In this document: piece after piece, positions 15,283-22,046 of the stretch
Numbering within the stretch: the first letter of the stretch is position 1
How the letters are laid out: each line of letters starts with the position of its first letter
Assembly (NCBI GenBank): GCA_013288465.1
Contig: JABDBT010000001.1
Coordinates: forward strand, 1-56,774
Reading direction: 5' to 3'
Length of the DNA stretch: 56,774 bases
From: Bacteroidota bacterium
GTDB taxonomy: Bacteria > Bacteroidota > Bacteroidia > Sphingobacteriales > Sphingobacteriaceae
Made by a program: the position numbers and the translations under genes
Notes under the pieces: generated by a model
What the model saw: only the letters and a program-made list of their open reading frames with translations
Told to the model about the DNA's origin: nothing
Database searches by the model: none

Positions 15283-16110
15283 ATGACCAACACCCCGTTT
15301 AATAACGACGAAGAGGGAAATCTACGGATGGAAAACGAATTGCTGCGATTAAAGTTAATAGCAGAGTTGGGCGGGGCGCCAAATACTATTGAAGGCTTTG
15401 ACCCTGCAATTGAAAACGAGTTTTTGAAAAATATATTGGCGTTTGAACGTAATCATGCTAACTCGAAACGCATTAAGCTATATGAGAAGTTAGGGAGGCC
15501 TGATTTTAAAAGAGCGGATGAATTGAATGAAGGTTCAATAGCCACTGCCTTGCAGGAAATAACAGACCTATTGCTTCAAAAAAACATGACGGTTGATTTT
15601 AGCGGCGAATATGATGATCGCACTAAATATCATTTTATTACCGAAGAGTTATTTGATTACGAAGTGGATGATCTTGTGATTAAGGGTATGATGACCCATT
15701 TTGACTACGAAGAATTTCATCCCAATCATAAACTGGATATTGAGCGCAGGGCCATAAATTTTTTGGAAGAATGGTTTAGCCAAAGCCTTAACGAAAGGAG
15801 TTGGGAGCTGGCTTCGGGCTTTGTATTGCCAAATGGAACAGTATTGGATAAAAGCAAAGTTGTGGCGCAATTCAAAAATATTTTTAATGCTTATACGGCT
15901 TTTACAGACGAGGAGTATTTTATAGAAGATATTGGCTTCAAATTACAGGAAGATTTTGGTTTAGGACATGCTGAAGGCACTGTAAAATACAACGCAGTTT
16001 TAGAAAACGGGGATGTTATAACTTTTGAAGGCCTGTTTAAATTATACCTGTCGTTTGAAGAAGATTGGTGGAGTATCTTTCATATCGTATTTCCCGGCTT
16101 TGAATATTAG
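15283..16110 (+). CDS. Uncharacterised protein with NTF2-like C-terminal domain (275 aa)
   Basis: Cytoplasmic protein, no signal peptide or membrane helix. The N-terminal half (about 1-140) is helical and acidic (MENELLRLKLIAELGG, NEFLKNILAFERNH), and includes an EEFHP-containing segment. The C-terminal half (about 150-275) has the helix-then-curved-sheet pattern of NTF2/SnoaL-like domains: NFLEEWFSQSLNERSWELASG, then GTVKYNAVLENGDVITFEG and YLSFEEDWWSIFHIVFPGFEY. No catalytic residues can be named. The gene runs convergently into the YdcF gene, 28 nt away. Function is unknown; binding of a small ligand or protein is the usual role of such folds. Confidence 0.65.
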   Translation: MTNTPFNNDEEGNLRMENELLRLKLIAELGGAPNTIEGFDPAIENEFLKNILAFERNHANSKRIKLYEKLGRPDFKRADELNEGSIATALQEITDLLLQKNMTVDFSGEYDDRTKYHFITEELFDYEVDDLVIKGMMTHFDYEEFHPNHKLDIERRAINFLEEWFSQSLNERSWELASGFVLPNGTVLDKSKVVAQFKNIFNAYTAFTDEEYFIEDIGFKLQEDFGLGHAEGTVKYNAVLENGDVITFEGLFKLYLSFEEDWWSIFHIVFPGFEY

Positions 16111-16138
16111 ACGAAACGGTATTCGATATTTTCTTTCC

Positions 16139-17383
16139 TTACGGGTCAAGCGGCTCAATCGCATTGATCTGCATTGCTTCCCAAACCGGGTAAAACTCCT
16201 GTTCGGTAGCTGATAAACGCGCGCCTAATTTATAGGGGACGCATTTCAATTCCTTTAAACACCTGCCGCCCATATCGCTTATATAAGCGCTTTGCGAACG
16301 ATCAGTAACCACAACTGCTGCTTTATTAGTTGGCAGGTGATATTGGTAAATCAGCCTGACCGCGTTGCGCATATTGGTGGTGGTATGCCGGGCATGCGGT
16401 TCCATAATGATAGCGCTTTCGGGTATGTTGAGTTGCTGTATCAAATAACGCTTCATTTCTTCGGCCTCGCAGTATTTGGTTTTATAAGGATGCACCTTAC
16501 CGCCCGATACCATAATGAATGGCGCAGCCCTCTTTAAATACTGGACGGCTGCCAGCCTGCATCGTAACCTGCCGTCGGCTGCAATCTGCATACCGCTTTC
16601 CTCAGGGCCTTCTCCCGGCACCATAATGAGTGTGTATTTATAGCTGGCCCAATTAATGGTTTTGGCCTTTGTTAGTGCAGCTTTATTCACAGTGTTAGCC
16701 ATTGGCTCGTAGCTGGCCGCGTCGTTACGGTCATTCAGGTCTAAAAATAGTAATGCGGCTTTCATGGAAGGGACGAAGAACAAACGGTTATCTTCTATCT
16801 CATCCACTAAGGTAGCTGTGGCATTATAAACCAGGTCTTTATAAACTTTATCATGGACCTTAAAATCAATAGAATCTATGGAAGGGTAGTTGGGCTTTTG
16901 GCCTTCGGCATAAACAGCCAGGGTATGATTTATACCTTCGGCATCCTGCTCCCAGGCTTTGATCAGCATTTCTTTCGGCCCCAGCTTTTCGTACAAGTTA
17001 TATGCACCCGAAGGTATAAGCTGTTGGGTTACCAGTTTATCCAAAGCATTGCCCGGTTGGTATAAATTGAGCAGGCGGTCGCTTATTGTTTTGATTTCCT
17101 GTTCGCTAAACTTCAGGTTTTCGGTAATGCACAAAGGTTCTTTACAGGTGGTTAATGAAGTTCGGATATTGGACATTTTCGCTTTCAGCAATTCGGTCAA
17201 TACCTTATCATCGGTCAATAATTTTCTTACACCGCTATTTTGCTCAAATTGTGTAAGCAGGTAATAGTTTTTTGCCTGCACACTCCATCCTTTCGCCCGG
17301 GCAATTGGCAAATGGGCATTACGTTGCGCCCAAAGACAATTGCACAAAAAAACAAATAGTAATAATAGAAGCTTTTGTTTCAT
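16139..17383 (-). CDS. YdcF/DUF218-family exported protein (414 aa)
   Basis: Protein with a signal peptide (MKQKLLLLLFVFLCNCLWAQ), an N-terminal helical region (about 25-215), and a C-terminal DUF218 (YdcF/SanA/ElyC-like) domain. The DUF218 part is marked by YTLIMVPGEGPEESGMQIAADGRLRCRLAAV, cited here as two pieces VPGEGPE and GRLRCRLAAVQYL, then IMVSGGKVHPYKT, EAEEMKRYLI, IIMEPHARHTTTNMRNA and VVVTDRSQSAYI. The Asn/Arg-rich TTTNMRNA segment is the family hallmark. Members act in envelope homeostasis or S-adenosylmethionine-binding contexts, but no reaction is established. It follows the DUF3472 gene after only 12 nt, so the two are probably co-transcribed. Confidence 0.78.
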   Translation of the reverse strand: MKQKLLLLLFVFLCNCLWAQRNAHLPIARAKGWSVQAKNYYLLTQFEQNSGVRKLLTDDKVLTELLKAKMSNIRTSLTTCKEPLCITENLKFSEQEIKTISDRLLNLYQPGNALDKLVTQQLIPSGAYNLYEKLGPKEMLIKAWEQDAEGINHTLAVYAEGQKPNYPSIDSIDFKVHDKVYKDLVYNATATLVDEIEDNRLFFVPSMKAALLFLDLNDRNDAASYEPMANTVNKAALTKAKTINWASYKYTLIMVPGEGPEESGMQIAADGRLRCRLAAVQYLKRAAPFIMVSGGKVHPYKTKYCEAEEMKRYLIQQLNIPESAIIMEPHARHTTTNMRNAVRLIYQYHLPTNKAAVVVTDRSQSAYISDMGGRCLKELKCVPYKLGARLSATEQEFYPVWEAMQINAIEPLDP

Positions 17384-17395
17384 ACCGGGTTAAGG

Positions 17396-18712
17396 TTAGG
17401 GCAGTTTATTAAAATCAATTGCAGGCGGTTGTTTAACCGATTGCTGCCTGCTCAGATCGGTTTTAAGGATAGTAAAATCATTAAAGAACCCGCAATTACG
17501 CAGGTAAAACAGGTTGCCTTCCACGCCGCCGCTATAGTCTTTTCGATAATTAATATTTGCGGTGGCATCGCCGGTAAAAAGCGCGTTGTTTATCGGCAGC
17601 CATTTACCTGCTGAATCTCTTATCCATTGGTTGCCGAAAAATACTTTACGGGTTACCGTGCCCATTTCCGGGTCGAAATTTTCAAGAAAGGAGTATAGTC
17701 CCTTTAAATAAAAGCCGGATTTTGGCTGCTTAAAGCTGGCTATCAACTGCCAGTCGGTTTGCCCCGCTTCTTTAAAATAAGCGGTAAATGTGGTGGTTTT
17801 TGCACCTTCATCCGCTTGCGCGTGAATTAAGAACGCATACGTTTTACCGGCAACCCACGGGTAGTTCATATAGCTCTGGCCGCCCGAACCTTCGCTGCCA
17901 AACTCGCCCGAATGTACAGTAGCGCCCTTTTTTAGTAACTGTATTTTTAAACTATCGGGGATGCTTTTTGGGTCATCGGTAGTAAACGGGCTCCAGATGG
18001 AGAACAGGATATGGCGTTCTGTAGGCGAATTTACCTGCATACCAAAATAGCCGCCGGTAAAGCCATCAGCCATAAAATAGGAGCCTAAAACATCTTCGCC
18101 AACCGGTACGGTTACCTCATTATAAAACCACTCGGCTGTGTTTTTAACTTCATCGGGCAGTTTATAATTCAAATGTACCGATGGGCCACGGTGTCCCCAG
18201 TAATAATAATTGCCTTTATTGTTTTTTATGTACGCAGCACCTTTTGCCAGCGCCGGGCCGCTTAATTCCAGATCAGCTATATCAGCATATACCTTCCCTG
18301 TCTTGCTGATGCCCTGCAATTTGATCTGCACATAGCCGGGCGATTTAATTTCAATTTTACCAAAATCAATAACAGCTGTATCATGGTTGGAAACCGTTTT
18401 TGTTAAAACCGTTTTATCTGCAGCAACACTTATTTTGCCCGAACCATCCGGCACTAATAGTTTTAGGGCTATGTTCAGATCACCGGGAGATTCGAGCCGG
18501 ACGTAAATGCTTACGACGTCTTTATCGCTCGTCCAATTGGTTAATCCTTTGTCGGTTATTTTCGCTGTCGCGTTTTTATTTAGCCAGGCATTGCCGCCAA
18601 GAGGGACGGTGATGGGGGCATCCTGCGCAATTGCGTTATTGAATACTGATAGTATGGAAATTAACAAAACCATAAAGGCTTTGCAGCGTAAGGTTGACGT
18701 GAATTTAGTCAT
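17396..18712 (-). CDS. Exported DUF5077-DUF3472 protein (438 aa)
   Basis: Secreted protein with a signal peptide (about 1-29, ending NNAIAQ). Residues ~30-150 form a beta-sandwich of the DUF5077 type (ITVPLGGNAWLNK, VSIYVRLESPGDLNI, YVQIKLQGIS). Residues ~170-420 match DUF3472: YYYWGHRGPSVHLNYKLP, FYNEVTVPVGEDVLGSYFMA, GYFGMQVNS, HILFSIWSPF and KGLYSFLENF. Both domains are common in Bacteroidota near carbohydrate-active genes and look like carbohydrate-binding or lectin-like modules, but their ligands are unknown. It is the first gene of a two-gene unit with the YdcF protein and is divergent from the ECF sigma gene. Confidence 0.82.
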   Translation of the reverse strand: MTKFTSTLRCKAFMVLLISILSVFNNAIAQDAPITVPLGGNAWLNKNATAKITDKGLTNWTSDKDVVSIYVRLESPGDLNIALKLLVPDGSGKISVAADKTVLTKTVSNHDTAVIDFGKIEIKSPGYVQIKLQGISKTGKVYADIADLELSGPALAKGAAYIKNNKGNYYYWGHRGPSVHLNYKLPDEVKNTAEWFYNEVTVPVGEDVLGSYFMADGFTGGYFGMQVNSPTERHILFSIWSPFTTDDPKSIPDSLKIQLLKKGATVHSGEFGSEGSGGQSYMNYPWVAGKTYAFLIHAQADEGAKTTTFTAYFKEAGQTDWQLIASFKQPKSGFYLKGLYSFLENFDPEMGTVTRKVFFGNQWIRDSAGKWLPINNALFTGDATANINYRKDYSGGVEGNLFYLRNCGFFNDFTILKTDLSRQQSVKQPPAIDFNKLP

Positions 18713-18813
18713 TTGAAAAATTTAAAAGTTAATCGAAGTTACCCCAAATTAATACAAATTGATTTACTTTTCTCGTCCTTTGATAAATCAATTTAAAAAA
18801 ATCTTAAATTTCC

Positions 18814-18842
18814 TGTAACGATTTTATTTTACTGCAGTTTCC
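18814..18842 (+). promoter_or_regulatory. Possible ECF-type promoter of the sigma factor operon
   Basis: TGTAACG (18814-18820) resembles the AAC-containing -35 boxes used by ECF sigma factors, and GTTTCC (18837-18842) follows 16 bp later at the expected -10 position. This would let the sigma factor transcribe its own operon. No good TAnnTTTG box for the primary sigma factor is visible here. Confidence 0.3.
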
Positions 18843-18876
18843 AATACATATAACGCAAACAAAATAACTAAACTGA

Positions 18877-19440
18877 TTGAACGCACTAACCGATAACGCG
18901 ATAATGCTCCAGGTGAAAACCGGGGATGTGGACCGGATGGGCTTGCTTTTTGAGCGGCATAACCGGGCGTTATATGGTTTCCTGTTTCACATGACGCACC
19001 GGCGCGAAGCCAGTGAAGATATGGTACAGAACGTGTTTTACCGGATGCTGAAATACCGGCATACGTTTACCGATGAAAGCAACTTTGCGGCATGGATGTA
19101 CCATATAGCCCGCAACGTGCTGAAAGACCAGGTGAAGAAATATGAGTTTGCAAACAAGTATGACCATATTGATGATCATGAAGAAAAAATAAGCGGAGGC
19201 ACGAGCGCTGACGAACAATTAGAGAAAAAGCAGGCCCGGACAGAGCTTTACGAAGCTATGCGGAAATTAAGTGCCGATGACAGGGAAATACTGACATTAA
19301 GCCGTTTCCAGGAGTTAAGGTACCCGCAGGTTGGTGAAATAATGGGTATTACAGCAGGCGCGGCAAGGGTGCGGGTACACCGGGCCATACAGGACCTGAA
19401 GAATATTTATATAAAAATGGAACGTAAAACAGGAATATGA
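18877..19440 (+). CDS. ECF-subfamily RNA polymerase sigma factor (187 aa)
   Basis: Alternative sigma factor that directs RNA polymerase to a small set of promoters, probably including its own. Region 2 spans about 20-90 (LFERHNRALYGFLFHMTH, SEDMVQNVFYRML, FAAWMYHIARN) and region 4 about 125-180 (REILTLSRFQELRYPQVGEI, then MGITAGAARVRVHRA, the helix-turn-helix). The reading begins with TTG at 18877; an in-frame ATG at 18904 would shorten it by nine residues and leave region 2 intact, so the exact start is unsure. It overlaps the anti-sigma gene by 4 nt (ATGA), the usual coupling of a sigma/anti-sigma pair. Confidence 0.88.
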   Translation: MNALTDNAIMLQVKTGDVDRMGLLFERHNRALYGFLFHMTHRREASEDMVQNVFYRMLKYRHTFTDESNFAAWMYHIARNVLKDQVKKYEFANKYDHIDDHEEKISGGTSADEQLEKKQARTELYEAMRKLSADDREILTLSRFQELRYPQVGEIMGITAGAARVRVHRAIQDLKNIYIKMERKTGI

Positions 19441-20246
19441 TGAAATGTGAGCAATACAGGGAACTGTTTATAGATTGGAACAATAATTGGCTTACAAGAG
19501 CCGAGCAGGCCGACCTGCAACAGCATATTGACGCATGTCCGGCATGCAGGGAAGAGTTAGCTGAATTGCAATTGGTTTGGGATAGGTTGGGTGAATTTAA
19601 AACCCCCGAGCCATCCGCAGCGATGAAGGTGAATTTCCAGGCGATGTTGAATGAGTACAAAGAATCGATGCAGGCAGAAAAAAGTTGGTTAAGCAATGTT
19701 TTAGATCAGTTTAACAGTTTTTGGCAGTTGCAGCCCAGGTGGCCTTTGGCTTATTCGTTAATGATAGCTTTGGTTTGCATGGGCGGCGCTTACTGGTTTG
19801 TGCATAACAGCAAGCAGGAGCAGCAATTACAGGCGCTTACATCGCAGGTACATGAGCTAAAGCAAACCATGACATTGGCGCTGTTAGATAACCCTTCGGC
19901 CTCTGAGCGGATAAGAGGAGTGAGTTATACCGGCGAAATGAAGCATGTAGATAAGCAGGTAATAGATGCCCTATTAGCTACCCTGAACAATGACCCCAAT
20001 GTAAACGTACGGTTAAGTACGCTGGATGCTTTGACCCGTTTGGCCAATCACCCGGAAGTAAGGCAGGGGTTGATACAATCCATTACCACCCAGGATTCGC
20101 CGCTGATGCAATCGGCTATTGCGGATGTAATGCTGCAGCTGCAGGAAAAGGGATCGGTAAAACCATTTAAACAGTTATTAAAACAAAAAAACCTCGATAA
20201 TGGGGTTAGGAATAAGATCAGTCAAACAATAAACAGTTTAATTTAA
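19437..20246 (+). CDS. Membrane anti-sigma factor with zinc-finger and HEAT-like repeats (269 aa)
   Basis: Anti-sigma factor predicted to hold the ECF sigma at the membrane. The cytoplasmic N-terminus carries the zinc-binding anti-sigma motif His30-x3-Cys34-x2-Cys37 in HIDACPACREEL. One membrane helix lies at about 101-121 (LAYSLMIALVCMGGAYWFV). Outside the membrane there is a short coiled coil (LQALTSQVHELKQTM), then about 100 residues of paired helices that read as HEAT-like repeats (QVIDALLATLNNDPNVNVRL, PEVRQGLIQSITTQDSPLMQ). These could sense a protein ligand, possibly one of the DUF4097 products of the same operon. Translation is coupled to the sigma gene. Confidence 0.85.
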   Translation: MMKCEQYRELFIDWNNNWLTRAEQADLQQHIDACPACREELAELQLVWDRLGEFKTPEPSAAMKVNFQAMLNEYKESMQAEKSWLSNVLDQFNSFWQLQPRWPLAYSLMIALVCMGGAYWFVHNSKQEQQLQALTSQVHELKQTMTLALLDNPSASERIRGVSYTGEMKHVDKQVIDALLATLNNDPNVNVRLSTLDALTRLANHPEVRQGLIQSITTQDSPLMQSAIADVMLQLQEKGSVKPFKQLLKQKNLDNGVRNKISQTINSLI

Positions 20247-20258
20247 ACCAATTAGATC

Positions 20259-21131
20259 ATGAAGAAAGTAATAGGTATCGCGCTTTTAGCGGGATGGGGC
20301 TTATGTTTTGCCCAAAAAACGGCCAACGCCCAGGAATTTAAAGAGCACGTAAGCAAACAATTCCAGGTAAAGCCGGGCAGCGTGGTGGCCGTTTACAATA
20401 TTAACGGCTCAATCAAAGTTGAAGGTTATTCGGGCGATAAGGTAATGATCGAAATAGACGAAACGATTAAGGCCAAAGATGAAGCCGAACTGGCGAGAGG
20501 CAAAAAAGAGTTCAAACTGGGCTTTGACCAAAAAGCCGACAGCGTTACCGCTTATACTGCCGAGCCTTATGATACCCGCCCGCATCAACATTGGGATGGC
20601 TATTGGAATGATAATAACGACCATGAAAGGCGCTATTATAATGTAATCCTTGAATATACTTTGAAAGTGCCTTATAATGCAAACCTGCGGATTTCTACGG
20701 TTAATGGTGGTACGATTGAGGTAAAGGATGTTACAGGTTCATTAAAAGTAAATAATGTTAACGGCGCTATAACTATTGTTAACGCTAAAGGCACTACTGA
20801 TGCCCGCACTGTAAACGGTAACCTAACGGTTAATTATCTTTCGGTTCCGCCGGATGCATCAAATTATTATACCTTAAATGGCAAACTTGAAGTTACCTAT
20901 CCGGCCAACTTTGCAGCCAACCTGCAATTTAAAAGCATGAACGGCCAATTTTTTACCGATTTTCCGGATACCGAAATACTGCCCACCCAGGTAGTTGTAA
21001 CGCAAAACAAAAAGGCCGATGGTACCCGGTATAAACTGGATAAGAATACACAAATAAAAGTAGGGGCCGGTGGTAAGTTATTTAAATTCGAAACGCTTAA
21101 CGGCAATATTTATATCAAAAAACAATCTTAA
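20259..21131 (+). CDS. Exported DUF4097 beta-strand repeat protein, copy 1 (290 aa)
   Basis: Secreted protein with a signal peptide (about 1-24, ending TANAQ) and a beta-helix-like DUF4097 domain made of short strand repeats: VVAVYNINGSIKVEGYSGD, LRISTVNGGTIEVKDVTG, LKVNNVNGAITIVNAKG, DARTVNGNLTVNYLS, and a closing FETLNGNIYIKK. Each turn centres on a [TN]-[VL]-NG motif. Such proteins probably sit on or near the cell surface; no enzyme activity is known. The gene lies 12 nt after the anti-sigma gene and 10 nt before a paralogue, so it belongs to the ECF operon and may be part of its signalling or output. Confidence 0.82.
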   Translation: MKKVIGIALLAGWGLCFAQKTANAQEFKEHVSKQFQVKPGSVVAVYNINGSIKVEGYSGDKVMIEIDETIKAKDEAELARGKKEFKLGFDQKADSVTAYTAEPYDTRPHQHWDGYWNDNNDHERRYYNVILEYTLKVPYNANLRISTVNGGTIEVKDVTGSLKVNNVNGAITIVNAKGTTDARTVNGNLTVNYLSVPPDASNYYTLNGKLEVTYPANFAANLQFKSMNGQFFTDFPDTEILPTQVVVTQNKKADGTRYKLDKNTQIKVGAGGKLFKFETLNGNIYIKKQS

Positions 21132-21141
21132 AAATAAAAAA

Positions 21142-21978
21142 ATGAAAGAAATAAAATTTACAGCAATAGCGCTTATAGCCCTATTATTTTCGGCCCGCTC
21201 AATGGCGCAAACGGAAACAAAAGATCAGCAATTAATAGTTCCGTTAAGCGAACCGGGCAAACCCTATAAATTAGATGTTGGTTTGGTAAGCGGCTCCATA
21301 AAAGTAACCGTGTATGAAGGAAAAGATATCGTAATTGATGCTACCGGCGGTGAGCGTAAAAATAAAAGGGAAAGAGAGACCAACGATAATAAGGCCGGTA
21401 TGCGGCGCATTGCGGGTGGCGAAAGCCTGGACGTTACCGCTCATGAAAAAGGCAACACCGTAACCATTGGTTCTGATATACCCAATAAACCGATAAACCT
21501 GACTATCAAAGTGCCACAGGGCGCTACAAGTGTTAAACTAAGTACCGTTAACGGCGGCAGTATTGTGGCCAATGACCTGAGTGGTGCTTTAGAGGTATCC
21601 AATGTTAACGGTTATATCGATTTGACTAATATTTCGGGCTCTGTTGTGGCCAATACGGTAAATGGTAAAGTACTGGTAACTTTTAAAAGTATCGACCCCA
21701 GGGCCGCCATGGCATTTAGCAGCTTAAACGGAAATGTGGATGTTACCTTTCCCGCCGGTTTAAAAGCCAATGTGAAAGCACGGTCGGACCGTGGCGATGT
21801 ATTTAGCGATTTTGATATGGTTACTGATAAAACGCAATCAAAAGCCAATAAAACTGCAAAAGACGGTATGTACCGTTTAAGTATTGAAGATTGGATATAT
21901 GGCAAAATTGATGGTGGCGGCCCCGAAATGATGTTGAAAACCATGAACGGAAATATCTATATCCGCAAAGCGAAATAA
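21142..21978 (+). CDS. Exported DUF4097 beta-strand repeat protein, copy 2 (278 aa)
   Basis: Paralogue of the preceding protein. I chose the ATG at 21142, ten bases after the previous stop codon, because it opens a good signal peptide (MKEIKFTAIALIALLFSARS, cleaved after MAQ); the longer frame starts inside the upstream gene. Strand repeats are VKLSTVNGGSIVANDLSG, LEVSNVNGYIDLTNISG, VVANTVNGKVLVTFKS and the C-terminal LKTMNGNIYIRKAK, which is nearly the ending of copy 1. This points to tandem duplication. A polar insert with KNKRERE and DNKAGMRR (about 60-80) distinguishes it. Palindrome copy 2 and the TonB-dependent receptor gene follow. Confidence 0.82.
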   Translation: MKEIKFTAIALIALLFSARSMAQTETKDQQLIVPLSEPGKPYKLDVGLVSGSIKVTVYEGKDIVIDATGGERKNKRERETNDNKAGMRRIAGGESLDVTAHEKGNTVTIGSDIPNKPINLTIKVPQGATSVKLSTVNGGSIVANDLSGALEVSNVNGYIDLTNISGSVVANTVNGKVLVTFKSIDPRAAMAFSSLNGNVDVTFPAGLKANVKARSDRGDVFSDFDMVTDKTQSKANKTAKDGMYRLSIEDWIYGKIDGGGPEMMLKTMNGNIYIRKAK

Positions 21979-21991
21979 TATCCCCCCATTT

Positions 21992-22024
21992 AGATTTGAC
22001 AACTTTTAAAAAGTTGTCAAATCT
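21992..22024. repeat. 33-nt palindromic repeat, copy 2
   Basis: Perfect 16-bp arms around a central A; exact reverse complement of copy 1. It sits 13 nt after the second DUF4097 gene and 22 nt before the receptor ATG, in the middle of an otherwise tightly packed operon. A transcript would fold it into a strong hairpin that could attenuate or stabilise the receptor part of the message. Confidence 0.85.
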
Positions 22025-22046
22025 TCAACTAACTTCCACTCATTTT

